Shown here one piece after another: positions 11,715-25,735 of a stretch of DNA of 64,000 bases; the first letter of the stretch is position 1, and each line of letters opens with the position of its first letter. The stretch spans positions 92,568 through 156,567 of the forward strand of contig JAVMKO010000189.1 of assembly GCA_032164245.1 (NCBI GenBank). The letters run 5' to 3'. This DNA comes from Sternotherus odoratus (Eukaryota; Chordata; Testudines; Kinosternidae). The position numbers and the translations under genes were made by a program. The notes under the pieces are model-generated. The model was given only the letters and a program-made list of their open reading frames with translations, did no database searches and was not told the origin of the DNA.

Positions 11715-11796
11715 CCACCAGAGGGCGCCGTGACGCCAGCGGAGCCGGCCGCGTTCATGCCTCGGCCTGTCCTGGTGCCCCAGCGCCCTCTGGTGG
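11715..11796. promoter_or_regulatory. Convergent pair of CTCF-like motifs
   Basis: CCACCAGAGGGCGCCG on the plus strand (11715-11730) and its near-complement CAGCGCCCTCTGGTGG (11781-11796) both fit the CTCF core CCASYAGRKGGCRSY. Their outer flanks (GCAGTTCCGCCTT) are also inverted copies, so the pair forms an imperfect inverted repeat of about 32-bp arms. Confidence 0.6.
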
Positions 11797-11929
11797 CGGA
11801 AGGCGGAACTGCAGCCCTGCGGGGGCGGAGCGGTTTGTTATGCGGGGAACCACCAAATGATGCGGGAGCGATGAATTCTGCGTGTCCGCAGCTGTGCGCC
11901 CCCCCCCCCCGGCGGGTCACGGGCTGGAA

Positions 11930-12190
11930 CAGGGGGTCTCAAAGTGGGGGGCAGGGGGTTATTACATGGGGGTCATCGGATCATAGAATCTCAGGGTTGA
12001 AGGGACCTCAGGAGGGTCTAGTCCAACCCCCTGCTCAAAACAGGACCAACCCCAACTACATCATCCCAGCCAGGGCTCTGTCCAGCCCGACCTTAAAAAC
12101 CTCTAAGGAAGGAGATTCCCCCACCTCCCTAGGGACCCCATTCCAGAGCTTCCCCACCCGCCTAGGGAAACGGTGTTTCATCCAACCGAG
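11930..12190 (-). mobile_element. CR1 LINE 3' end fragment
   Basis: Carries the familiar reptile/bird CR1 tail read backwards: TCATAGAATCTCAGGGTTGA, AGTCCAACCCCCTGCTCAAA, CATCCCAGCCAGGGCTCTGT and the downstream 'aaaaacctctaaggaaggag' phrase. The first about 40 bp (CAGGGGGTCTCAAAGTGGGG) look like the end of a hAT-type element instead. Non-coding and 5' truncated. Confidence 0.85.
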
Positions 12191-14260
12191 AGCTCGCGGG
12201 GTCACCAGCTGTCGCCCCCCCCCCCATCCCCCAAACCCTGCTTAGCCGGGTGTTAACGATATTATTGCTCATGGTGGGTCATGCTCAGGGACTTGCTCTG
12301 GGAACGGAGCGACCAGGACAGTGTGAGACCCCCGGGGCTAGAGGGACCGTTGATCCCGTACACGCCCCAGAGGGGCCGGAGTCTCCCCCGCCCAGCGTCC
12401 ATCCAAGGACGCCCCGGGGGTCTCCGGGGAGAAGCACAGGCTGGTCGGGACTGGCCCCGTTTCCCCAGAGAGCAGCTGGTCTGGAGCGTCCCAAGTCCTC
12501 CACTGGTGGACACCGGCCAAGCACAGAGCCAGGGGCAGAAAGGGACGGGCCATGGGGAGGGAGGTTAGGGGGCCTTTGAAGAGCTGGCTGCAACTCCCTG
12601 CTGCGTGCCTCAGTTTCCCCATCAGAGGGGTGCCAGCTCCATGGAACCATGGCTCTTGGGGCCCCCAAACTCCAGGCTGATTAAAATCAGGAGGCGAGGG
12701 GAAGGGTCAGAGGTCTCCCCTCCCCACTGAGCTGGGGCTGGGAGCCTGGGGCTGGGAGAACTGGGGCTGGGAGCCTGGGGCTGGGAGAACTGGGGCTGGG
12801 AGAACTGGGGCTGGGAGAACTGGGGCCGGCCTTCTTCCAGCCACCCCGCTTAAGTGTCATCCTGGGCCCTCCTTCGCCCCCCACATCCGTTCCCTCTCCC
12901 GTCGCCAGGGCTCCCGGATCTGCGGGGCTCAGGCCAAGGTCTCGTCTCGGGGTGCCCTGCGAGGAAGGCCGGGGACCCCCCTGGGTGGGGCTATGTTATC
13001 TGAGACAGGGTGTCCTCAGAGCCTCAAGACCATGAGGACGGGAGGTGTCTCGGGAGTTCGGTTCGGTTTGGCTGGCCCTGCGGCAGGAGCCAGAGTTCGT
13101 GAGCACCGCTAGCTGTGGAGAGGACTCAGTGTTTCCTTCTTCTCTTTCTACTTAGCTGATGTACGTGATCTTTGATATATTAAGCCTGGGCCTTTTTGGG
13201 GTGTTTCCTTTTCAGAAGGGAGGTAGGAACTCCAGCTTGTAAGCTGCACTGTGTCTCTGTTCTATAATCTTTGTCTTTATTAAATCTGGTTAGTTATAAA
13301 CCGTGTGGTTTACTTCCCTTAGGGCTTCCTTTGCTTCCAGGTTGGGAAGAGAGGGGGACAAGGAGGGGGGGAGGGAAGAATCAGCTCAGGTTATAAGCTG
13401 AGGAACGGTGCCCGACTCTTCCACGAGAAGAGAGGAGGGGGGAGGGAAACAGCCTCCAGGTGTCTGACTCGGGCTTTCAGGGAGGAAGACAGAGTTAGGT
13501 TTTTGGGGAGTCTGAGTACCCCGATCCCGGCTTTGCATATCTACTCAGATGGTGGCAGCCGGGGGTCCCCAAGTTCTCAGCTGGTCAAGTGTGGGAGCCT
13601 GGGGGGTGTAAAACTGAATTTGGCTGGGAAGCAGCTTGGTTGAGTGGTTTGGCTAGTGAAGAGTCCCAGCTTTTGTACTGGAGAGCACAGGGCTGGGGTA
13701 ACAGACTCTCACACCCCCCGTGGAGCCGCGCGGCCGGTCCCCAGGAGGAAGAACCAGGCTGAGGGGCGGGTCAGAGCGGAGAACGAGCGGCCAGGTGACT
13801 GAGCTCGGGGCCTGGCGTCGGTTCTCTGCCCGCAGCGTGGGCCCCGCGGGTGGGGCGTGGCTGGCTAAACCCTCCCCTCCCCCCCTTCCAGGCACGGTGA
13901 CCCGTTGGGGAGCATCCGCACTGAGAACGGGGCTCTCACCGCCGGCTGGCTGAGTGCGACACCACAGCGGGGTCAGGGCCGCCGGAGCAGAAAACGGGGC
14001 CTTTGCATCCCTCCCCCCCCACGCTGTGCTTCGGACCAGCCCCCCCGCTGCCGGCCCAGGAAGCCAGGCTGGGTACATCCTGGGGACGAGCGGGTCAGAG
14101 CCAGGGTCCATCCAGCCCCGGGTCCTGGCGGCCGACAGTGGCCAGTGCCAGGCGCCCCCCAGGGAATGAACCGAACAGGGACCCATCCAGTGACCCCCAT
14201 CCCATCGCCCATTCCCCGCTCCTGGCAAACAGAGGCCAGGGACCCCCTCCCTGCCCAGCC
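12191..14260. other. Intergenic; short GGGAGAACTGGGGCT repeat and LTR-like stretch
   Basis: 12725-12825 is a run of 15-17-bp GGGAGAACTGGGGCT units. 13100-13700 is AT-richer, has an ATTAAA signal and reads like retroelement-derived sequence, but its ends were not found. Nothing coding was recognised. Confidence 0.4.
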
Positions 14261-14269
14261 TGGTAATAG

Positions 14270-14580
14270 ACATTGGTGGACCCGTCCTCCATGCTCTTCT
14301 CTAGTTCTTTTTGAACGCTGTTAGTCTTCACAACATCCTCCGGCAGGGAGTTCCACAGGTTGACTGTGCCTTGTGTGAAGAAATACTTTTGTTTTAAACC
14401 TGTTGCTGATTAATTTCATTGGCTGACCCCTAGGTCCTTCTGTTATGAGAAGGAATAAACACTTTGATTACTTTCTCCCCCCCCCCCCAATCCTGATTTC
14501 ACAGATCGGTAGCACATCTCCCCTTCGCCGTCTTACTCATCTCTCCTCCTGTGGAAGCTGTTTCATTCCCCTGATCCTCC
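14270..14580 (-). mobile_element. CR1 LINE 3' fragment
   Basis: Contains typical CR1 phrases in reverse: GGGAGTTCCACAGGTTGACT, GTGTGAAGAAATACTTTTGT, TTAATTTCATTGGCTGACCC and a degraded TCATCTCTCCTCCTGTGGAA end. No open reading frame of note. Confidence 0.8.
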
Positions 14581-14589
14581 TGCCAGCCA

Positions 14590-15535
14590 GGAGCAGCTTC
14601 TGCCTACACTGGCAGTGCAGGGCCTTGCGGTGCCCCTGGGTGCCCCCTGACCATGGCACCCCTGGGTGCCCCCACGCTGGGCCCAGCACCGCTGAGCTCG
14701 CGCCCGGGGGGCAAACAGTGGATCTGGGACTGAAAGCTCGGAGTGCAAGCGAAGACAGAGTCCCCCACACTGCCAAGGGGGAGACCCCCGGAACCCCCTC
14801 CTTCGCCAGGTTTGCAGAGCGAGGGACCGGGGAGAGTCCCAAACCGCTTTGCAACCTTCCCCAGGGGACCCCTGAACTGGCCAGAACCGGCCCGGCCACT
14901 AGCCCAGCTTGGCTAGAACATCGGGACAAGAGCAGCCCCAGCCCCGCCCGGTGTACAGGGGGAGATGGGCTTCCTCTGGGAAGAGGAATTCCCCCACCCT
15001 GCTCACCGGCTCCCTGGCAAGCCACCGCTCCGGACAAGGGACCAGCGGCCGGCCAGGAGGGACCTCCAGAGATCCCTGCAGGGAGACGGAGCCAAGGGGC
15101 CCTAGAGCAGCCTGACCAGGGTTAATCCAATGCAGCCGCCTTTCGGTGCCCAAAGCCAGCCCCGGTGACCCCGCGCGGGGCCCTAATTCCCGGCCCTTTC
15201 GCCCGCCCGCACAGCACAGAGATGTTACCCAGCCGATGAGAAGCCAGCGTGGCCCCCCGGAGAAGCTACATTTCCGCTAACCCAGGAGAGGGGGGGCGGT
15301 CCGAGGGACTCAGCCAGCAGGTTTCTATGTCTGGATCTGGGACAAACCAGGCCAGCTTTGGAGCCGCCCCCCCCCCCCCCCGCCCTTTGCCATCCCCCAT
15401 TCTCCCCGGGGCAGCACCAGATGAATGGAGACAGGAGCACAGGAGCTCCCAGGGGCCGATGAGCAGCCCTGTACCCGGGGTGTGCCAGGTTTCCCCCCGC
15501 CCAAGAGGCCGAGAGCCCTCCAAGCCTGCAGGGAA
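14590..15535. other. Intergenic, nothing recognised
   Basis: Non-repetitive GC-rich sequence; no conserved protein or RNA signature seen. Confidence 0.45.
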
Positions 15536-15539
15536 GCCA

Positions 15540-16675
15540 GCTGCGTCTGCCGAGATCCCGGGCGGTTCTAGAGGACAGCGGGTGAGCGGCTGCCCCGGAG
15601 CCGCCCGGCGGGGTCCGTCTGCCGAGATCCCGGGCGGTTCTAGAGGACAGCGGGTGAGCGGCGGCCCCGGAGCCGCCCGGCCGGGTCCGTCTGCCGAGAT
15701 CCCGGGCGGTTCTAGAGGACAGCGGGTGAGCGGGCGCCCCGGAGCCGCCCGGCCGGGTCCGTCTGCCGAGATCCCGGGCGGTTCTAGAGGACAGCGGGTG
15801 AGCGGCCGCCCCGGAGCCGCCCGGCGGGGTCCGTCTGCCGAGATCCCGGGCGGTTCTAGAGGACAGCGGGTGAGCTGCTGCCCCGGAGCCGCCCGGTGGG
15901 GTCCGTCTGGCGAGATCCCGGGCGGTTCTAGAGGACAGCGGGTGAGCGGCCGCCCCGGACCTGCCCGGCGGGGTCCGTCTGGCGAGATCCCGGGCGGTTC
16001 TAGAGGACAGCGGGTGAGCGGCGGCCCCGGAGCCGCCCGGCCGGGTCCGTCTGCCGAGATCCCGGGCGGTTCTAGAGGACAGCGGGTGAACGGGCGCCCC
16101 GGAGCCGCCCGGCCGGGTCCGTCTGCCGAGATCCCGGGCGGTTTTAGAGGACAGCGGGTGAGCGGGCGCCCCGGAGCCGCCCGGTGGGGTCCGTCTGGCG
16201 AGATCCCGGGCGGTTCTAGAGGACAGCGGGTGAGCGGCCGCCCCGGAGCCGCCCGGCCGGGTCCGTCTGGCGAGATCCCGGGCGGTTCTAGAGGACAGCG
16301 GGTGAGCGGCCGCCCCGGACCTGCCCGGCCGGGTCCGTCTGGCGAGATCCCGGGCGGTTCTAGAGGACAGCGGGTGAGCGGCCGCCCCGGAGCCGCCCGG
16401 CGGGGTCCGTCTGGCGAGATCCCGGGCGGTTCTAGAGGACAGCGGGTGAGCGGGCGCCCCGGAGCCGCCCGGCGGGGTCCGTCTGGCGAGATCCCGGGCG
16501 GTTCTAGAGGACAGCGGGTCAGCGGTGGCCCCGGAGCCGCCCGGCGGGGTCCGTCTGGCGAGATCCCGGGCGGTTCTAGAGGACAGCGGGTCAGCGGTGG
16601 CCCCGGAGCCGCCCGGCCAGGTCCGTCTGGCGAGATCCCGGGCGGTTCTAGAGGACAGCGGGTGAGCGGCCCAGG
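15540..16675. repeat. Minisatellite, 72-bp unit, 16 copies
   Basis: Sixteen units with exact 72-bp period containing GAGATCCCGGGCGGTTCTAG, AGGACAGCGGGTGAGCGG and CCCCGGAGCCGCCCGG. Because 72 is a multiple of three, all units stay in register and long open frames arise on both strands (631 and 599 codons). These are not genes. Each unit also carries a donor-like GGGTGAGCG. Confidence 0.95.
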
Positions 16676-16679
16676 GCGC

Positions 16680-17100
16680 GAGGACATTGGCGCTGCAGTG
16701 ACAGCAGCGTGGGGCGGGGGGAGGGAGGGCTCCTGGGGGGGGGGGGGGCTCAGGGCCAGGCTCCCCGCTCTAATACACAGCCCCAGTGGGGGAGGGGCGC
16801 ACACTCCGCAGACACCCAAGGCGGTAACGTCCCCCCAGCCACCACAAAATGAGCTGGGACCCCCCCCCTTCCCCCACTCCAAGCCCCAGGGCCACCAAGC
16901 GACGGGAAGAAGGGGACAAGCTTTTAGCCACCAGAAGTTCGCAGAGGTTAAAGACTCTGCAGCCAGCCCCCCCGGGTTCAGGTTGGACCCGTCGCCCCAC
17001 AGAAAGCTCCAGGTCTCCCTTGCTGCTGCCCCCCTCCCCCCGAATGGAGGGGGCCGCGAGCCCACGGCCTGCCCCAGGGCGAGGGAAGAACAAGACGCAG
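16680..17100. other. RPS19 downstream region, no gene seen
   Basis: C-rich sequence between the 72-bp minisatellite and the RPS19 polyadenylation site. Confidence 0.5.
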
Positions 17101-17120
17101 GCGTGAACCAGGAACCGGGT

Positions 17121-17126
17121 TTTATT
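17121..17126 (-). terminator. RPS19: RPS19 polyadenylation signal
   Basis: AATAAA on the minus strand, 15 bases past the RPS19 stop codon. This gives a very short 3' UTR, as is usual for ribosomal-protein mRNAs. Confidence 0.85.
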
Positions 17127-17140
17127 CTCGGACGCTCATT

Positions 17141-20237
<3,097 letters not shown>

Positions 20238-20746
20238 CTGCAAGACACGAGCGCCGGGCTCAGCGGGACCCGGCCGGGCCCAGACCCCGGAGCCCCCCCC
20301 CCGCCCCCGGGACACCGCCCGGCCCGCAGCGGGGCCCCCCTGCCGGGCGCTGCAGAAACCCGGGGGGGGGGCGCCCCTAGGAGCCGGGGGGGGGGGCGGG
20401 GTCTGTCCAGCCCCCCCCCCCCCAAGGAGCGGGCCGGGAAGAGGCCGCAGCGCGGGCCCATGGGGCAGATCAGAGCCCACGTGACCCCCCACCCCAGAGC
20501 CCCCCCAGCCCCTCCCCCCCGGCCTGCCCCCCCCCCCCCGCAACTCTCCCCCCCCCCCCCCGGCCGGGGCTCAGCAGGAGACGGGCCCGGGGCGAAGGCT
20601 CCGTATTGGGGGGTCCTGACCCGGGGGGTCCCCGCGGGGTGTTCATAGGGGGGGGTCGGTCCCGGGGGGGGGGGTCGGTCCCGGGGGGGGGGGGGGTCGG
20701 TCCCGGGGGGGGGGGCTCTTCGACCCGCCCCCTCCCCGCTCCTCAC

Positions 20747-20783
20747 CGCGCTGCTGGCTCCGCGCTGCCGGGCTCGGAAAGGG
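20747..20783 (-). other. RPS19: RPS19 non-coding exon 1 (predicted)
   Basis: A pyrimidine tract CCCTTTCC, the 5'-TOP start typical of ribosomal-protein genes, begins near 20783. It is followed after 37 nt by the donor GCGCG|GTGAGG. The acceptor TCTTGCAG lies directly before the ATG of the next exon. The exact start site is inferred. Confidence 0.65.
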
Positions 20784-21180
20784 CCGTACGGGGCCGCCCG
20801 CCCTCAGAACACGGGGCCCCAGATCCCGCGAGAGCTGCTCACCCAATCGCGCCCCGCGAGAGCCGCGCCCGGCCAATGGCCGCCGGGCGGAAGTCAGGGG
20901 GCGGGGGAAAGCAGCGCGGGGCGCAATCGGCGCTTCGTCCCTCGCTGCGGGGCGGAAGCGGGGCTTGTCCGCGGCTGCGGGGCGGAAGTGTGACGTCACA
21001 TGGATTCCTTGCGGACTCCCAGCCTCCACGTGTGATGTAACCGCCTTTAAGCGCAGGCACCTCAGCGCACAGTGTGACGTCCCCGCCTCTCATTCCCCGC
21101 TAGTGACGTCACGGCGACACCCTGTGACATCATCACACCTAATGGTAGCCTCATTGTGACATCACAGCGACTCAGATACC
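20784..21180 (-). promoter_or_regulatory. RPS19: RPS19 promoter with CCAAT, ETS and CRE cluster
   Basis: Upstream of the predicted start are two CCAAT boxes (about 20836 and 20873) and three GGCGGAAG ETS/GABP-type sites (20886, 20951, 20981). There are two perfect CREs TGACGTCA (20991-20998, 21104-21111) plus degenerate TGACGTCC, TGATGTAA and TGACATCA copies to 21167. No TATA box, as expected for ribosomal-protein genes. A divergent transcript to the right cannot be excluded. Confidence 0.6.
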
Positions 21181-21214
21181 TCGGCATTGGACCGGGTCCG
21201 CTCCCCTCCCCCAC

Positions 21215-21640
21215 CCCCGAGACAGCCAGTCCCCCCCCCCCGCTCCCACCCCCCCACTGGACAGAGCCCTGGCCCGTTCCCCATCCCCCGCCCCTGAGAC
21301 AGCAAGTCCCTCCCCCACTCCCACCCCCCACTGGACAGAGCCCTGGCCCGTTCCCCATCCCCCGCCCCCGAGACAGCTAGCCCCCCCCCTTCCCCCCCCC
21401 CCCAGCAACGGCCTGCCCTGGCCCGGTCCCCCTCCCCCATGCCCCGGAGCCAGCCAGTCCCCCCTCCCCCACCCCCATCTGGCAACGGCCTGCGCTGGAC
21501 AGAGCCCTGGCCGGTCCCCCCCCACACCGGAGCCAGACAGTCTCTCCCCGGGAACGGCCTGTCCTGGACGGAGCCGTGGCCCGTTCCCTCCCCCTGAGTC
21601 AGCCAGTCCCCCTTCCAACACCCCCGGGAACAGGACAGGA
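21215..21640. repeat. Degenerate minisatellite, about 85-bp unit
   Basis: Five to six units containing GACAGCCAGTCCCCCC, CTGGACAGAGCCCTGGCCCG and TTCCCCATCCCC. Later units diverge. Confidence 0.8.
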
Positions 21641-21879
21641 GCCGTGGGACATCCCCACCCCAGCTACTCCTTCCCAGCACCCGCCCCCACTCACTGCCAC
21701 TGGGAACTGTCCCCACCCCCACCTCCGCTGCAGCCATCCACTCTTTCCCAGCCCCCCACCCCGCAAAGCCAGCCAGTCCCTCCCAGCCCGTGGCCCCGCA
21801 CCCCTGCCCTGTCCCACGATCGATTCAATAAACGTTTGGCGAAGCAGGAGGCCAGCCCGACGCTGCCAGTCACGGGAGT

Positions 21880-21885
21880 TTTATT
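21880..21885 (-). terminator. Candidate polyadenylation signal of the receptor gene
   Basis: AATAAA on the minus strand about 450 bases past the receptor stop codon; the first such signal downstream in that orientation. Confidence 0.5.
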
Positions 21886-22332
21886 GCCCATTATCCGCTG
21901 GGAGCCGCGTGATCGATCCCCGCCACGCCCCGGCTGCTTCAATAATTGCTCCGTGAGCCGCAGGGAGCGATCCCCCCGCCCCGCCCCCCCGTTTTCCCTG
22001 CTCACGCTGGCTGGTGGGGCTGGGGGTCTCCCACACTGCACCCAGGGGTGTCACCCAAAGACCTTGAACCCCTGGCTGGGCTCAGCGTAAGCCAAGCGGC
22101 TCAGCGCCGTCCAGGATGGGCCCCATATTTCACAGCCAGTAACCCCGGGACACAACGGCAGGAGAAGAAACTGCGGTGCCTGGCCGGGGAGCTGCCGAGG
22201 GGGCAGGCACCGGGGATTGGGGCCGGGGGGGGGGGGGCGTCACCCCTTCTCTTTACAGATAGGACAGGGAGCTCGGCGGGGTGCTAAGCCGCCAGCAGGG
22301 GAACAGGGAGCAGGGCCGGGCCTGGGGCCTTC

Positions 22333-23589
22333 TCATCTCGGGCCGCTGCGGCCCTGGGGATGAACTTTCGCGCGGGCGCAGCACGGGCCGGGGCGCGGGC
22401 AGAGGGAGCCGAGCGCCCGCCCGAAGTCCTTCTTCCTCAGGGCGTAGAGCAGCGGGTTGGCCAGGGAGTTGAGGTGGGAGAGCAGCACCGCCAGGCGCTC
22501 CAGGGCCGCGGAGCTCGGGCAGCCGGGGCAGAGGAGCCGGACGCAGTAGACGACGTGCAGCGGGATCCAGCAGACGCAGAAGAGGCCGAGCAGGAGGAGC
22601 AGGGTGCGGGCCATGGCCAGCTCCCCTCGCTTGGCCGCCGGCCGCGGGCGGGCCAGGAAGTGCCCCCGCACCAGCCGGAAGAGGTCGGCGTAGATGCCCA
22701 GCAGGGCGCCCAGGGGCAGCAGGGTGCAGGCGAAGAAGACGAAGTAGACCAGGAATTCGGGGGCGAAGACGGAGGCGAAGGAGCAGCGCCCCAGGTGCGC
22801 GTCGTCGGCCAGCCGGCGGGGGGGGGGTGCCCCACGCCCGCCCGGGGACACCTTGGAGAGGAAGCCGCCGTAGGGCTGGTCGCGGGCGATGAGGACCACG
22901 GCGGCGAAGCCGGCGGCGGGCAGGGTCCGGTTCCCCTCCACGTAGCCCCCCAGGCGGTTCCAGCCCATCATGGGGGAGAGGCCGATCAGCAGGGAGAGCA
23001 ACCAGCACAGCCCCACGGCCCCCAGCACCCGGCCCCTCCTCACGTACACGGCGTAGCTGCAAAGACAGAGCCGGCTCAGGGCCCCCGGCACCCTCCAGCT
23101 GCCCGGCCCCCGGGGGCCCCCCGAGGCTGGCGAGGCTCAGATCAGCCCCTGGCTTGGCGCCAGCCCAGCCGGCGTGTCCCAGCGCCCTTTGGCTGGGATC
23201 TGCCCCCCCCCCCCCGGGAAGCCTCCCCCTCCCCCGCGCCCTCGGGGGCCCCGTCCCGCTTGCCTGCTGGGCAGCCGGATCTTCAGGTGGGCGTTGAGCG
23301 CGATGAGCAGCAGCAGGAGGATGGAGAACTGGGTGGTGACCAGGGGGAAGCAGGCCAGGAAGAGGCAGGTGTAGAAGCAGAGGGGGAGCTCCAGGCTGAG
23401 CGCGATGGAGAAGGGGATGGCCAGGGCGCCCACCCCCAGGTCGGCCACCCCCAGGCAGGCCACCAGGGAGTTGGTGACGCTCCGCAGCTCCCGGTGCCGG
23501 CAGACCGCGGCGCACACCAGCAGGTTGGTGCCCACCACGGCCAGGGCCAGGACCCCCTCCAGAACGACGAAGCCGAGGTGCAGATCCAT
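22333..23589 (-). CDS. ADORA: Adenosine-receptor-family GPCR, atypical
   Basis: Two exons, 23264-23589 and 22333-23056, give 349 aa. A single phase-2 intron between TM3 and TM4 is the hallmark position of adenosine receptor genes. Seven membrane segments are readable: N22 (1.50), D50 (2.50), C75 (TM3 disulfide), W127 (4.50), CWIPLH 271-276 (TM6), LLSHLNS 300-306 and NPLLY 309-313 (TM7), then RKKDF as in this family. N151 is in an N-glycosylation sequon of a long second extracellular loop. TM3 residues T86 and Q87, and S302/H303, which contact adenosine in A2A, are kept. Odd points: DRY is replaced by NAH (99-101); the TM6 asparagine 6.55 is Y279; the loop glutamate after F202 is A203; the TM5 asparagine is V215. 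The donor is CAG|GCAAGC, a GC-AG intron; the acceptor is CTTTGCAG. Subtype cannot be assigned. Ligand and coupling may have changed. Confidence 0.85.
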
Positions 23590-24360
23590 CGCCGGTGGCT
23601 CCCGCCGGCCCTGCCCGCTGATAAGCGGCTGCCGGCTGCGTGTGCCGAGCGATCCCTGAGCAAACAGATGGGGGCCGGCGCGGGGCGGGCGCCGCGTGGA
23701 TCGATCCGGCTCCCCCGCGGGCGCCAGCCGCAGGCGGGAGATCGGCCGGTTTGGGGAGTAAGCGAGGGCAGAGTGAGGGGCTGCTCGGGTAGGGGTGGGG
23801 TGCTGGGGGGCACCGCTCGGGGGGGGACAGGGGTCCCCCCCACCAGAGGTTCAGCTAAACGCCTGACCTCTCAGTCTGGCCCCTCACGAGGAATGCAGGG
23901 CTGGGAGCTCCATGGGGCAGGGCCGGGCGCGCGGTTCGGTGAGCGTGCAGCCCCTGGCGCGCTGGGGACCTGGGCCAGACTGGGGACTTCTGGGCCCTAC
24001 CGTAATACACGTAATAAATAGCAACCGTAACACGGGGACTTGAGTCAGGACAGGGTCTCCTGGATGCTACCGTAATATGCAGCCTCTGGTGCAACGGGGA
24101 CCGGAGTCAGAACGGCCTTTGGAGAAACAGGCTGCTGGCCCGAGATGGAGAACAGTGGGGCTCTTGGTGGCCCCCCCGCACTCAGAGAGCCCAGGGGAAC
24201 GGCTGCTCGTCCCGGTGGCCCTGGATCCCCGTGGGCAGCAGCAGCAGAGGGAGGTGCTGGTAGCCAGAGAGTGACGATCCGTTCGCCCTTCCCTGCACCG
24301 TCCGTTCCAATCGCCCCTCGCGAGAAGCAGGGACCTTCACCCGGCGGGTCCCCCAGCATC
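23590..24360. other. Upstream of receptor gene; no second gene seen
   Basis: Contains a short imperfect repeat with TACCGTAATA near 23998 and 24069. No ISRE-like or other distinctive promoter cluster was noticed. Confidence 0.45.
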
Positions 24361-25135
24361 TGTGACGAAGGAGTACTGTGTGTGTGTGCCTCAGTTTCCC
24401 CTATGCATTTCTTGGGCCTCTATGTGGAGGGAAAGGAATGTGTAGCTGATGCAAAGCAAAGCCAAGGTGAAGCTGTAACCTGACCCCAAGTGGGGGAGGG
24501 AGGTCAGCTGAACCTGTTGGAGAAAGGTCAGGTGATGCCTCCTAGCCCGGGAAAGGAACAAAGGAGCAGGGATAGGTTGGGGAGGGGGTGGTCAGTCTGG
24601 GTCTAGCTGGAGAGGGGAGAGGAGCCATCTCGCTCTCTTGCCCCAAGATGGATCCAGCGGAGGGCTCACGCTCGCTCGCTGCATGGTCTGTGTTGGACCA
24701 GATGAAAGTCATCAAATAAACCTGGGGGAGAAGCAGGAGCCCAGAATCTGGGTCTCATTCTCCTAGCACCCCAGAAGGACCTGCCTGACTGAGGGACCCT
24801 GTTAAGACTGAGAAGCTGTGAGTTGGATGGTTCCTGACATCTCAAATAAACCGTCTATTCTGCTGGCTGGTTGAGAGTCACGTTTGACTGTGGATTTGGG
24901 GTGCAGAACCCATGGGCTCCCCCAGGACCCCGCCCAGGCGGGCTTGCTGGGGGAAGCGCACGGAGGGGCAGAAGGTGCTGAATGCTCCGAGGTCAGACCC
25001 AGGAAGGTGGAAGTGGGTACCCCTGAAGCTCCTGGCCTGGGAAACAGGCTGTGTACGGAGAAGGGGCCCTTCCCCCGGAGTCCGGTCTGGCTTCCTAGGG
25101 AGCGGTTCAGACCATCGCCCGGGCGCTCCGGGACA
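24361..25135 (+). mobile_element. Solo LTR
   Basis: TGTGACGAAG... to ...CTCCGGGACA, 775 bp, same family as at 9805. Flanks (GCATC and GCCCC) do not form a clear target duplication. Confidence 0.8.
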
Positions 25136-25436
25136 GCCCCTCTCCGCATTGGGGTGCTGCCTCCCCCGGTACATGTTGGTTCGAACAACCCCGTCTCTCC
25201 ATCGTCTCGTCCTTTCGCCCCTGTCTTGAGGAGGGACCTGCCTGGTCCCTGTTATCTCTGTGGGATGTGCTCGTTCTGGTGCCCGCCTGGCCCATGTTTC
25301 CCTTATTAGTGCTTATATGTGTGTCTGGGCTTTAGCGGCCTTCTTCTGCCAGCTCCCGTGAGCAGGGCCGGCCTCTGGCTCACAGCACAACTCTGCTTTA
25401 GGTTCGCAAAGTCTGGACCATTACTTCAGTTCAGGC

Positions 25437-25735
25437 CTCATCGAATAAACCTCTGTGTTACTGGCTGGCTGAGAGTCACGTCTGACTGTGGATTTGGGGT
25501 GCAGAACCCATGGGCTCCCCCAGGACCCCACCCAGGCGGGCTCGCTGGGGGAAGCACACGGAGGGGCAGAAGGTGCTGAATGCTCCGAGGACAGACCCAG
25601 GAAGGTGGAAGTGGGGACCCCTGAAGCTCCTGGCCTGGGACACAGGCTGTGTACGGAGAAGGGGCCCTTCCCCCGAAGTCCTGACTGGTTCCATGGGGAT
25701 CAAGTTCCAGACCATCGCCCGGGCGCTCCGTGACA
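25437..25735 (+). mobile_element. LTR fragment, 3' part only
   Basis: Joins the family at GAATAAACC...TACTGGCTGGCTGAGAGTC and continues to ...CTCCGTGACA. The first about 480 bp are missing and replaced by unrelated sequence (25136-25436). Confidence 0.75.
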
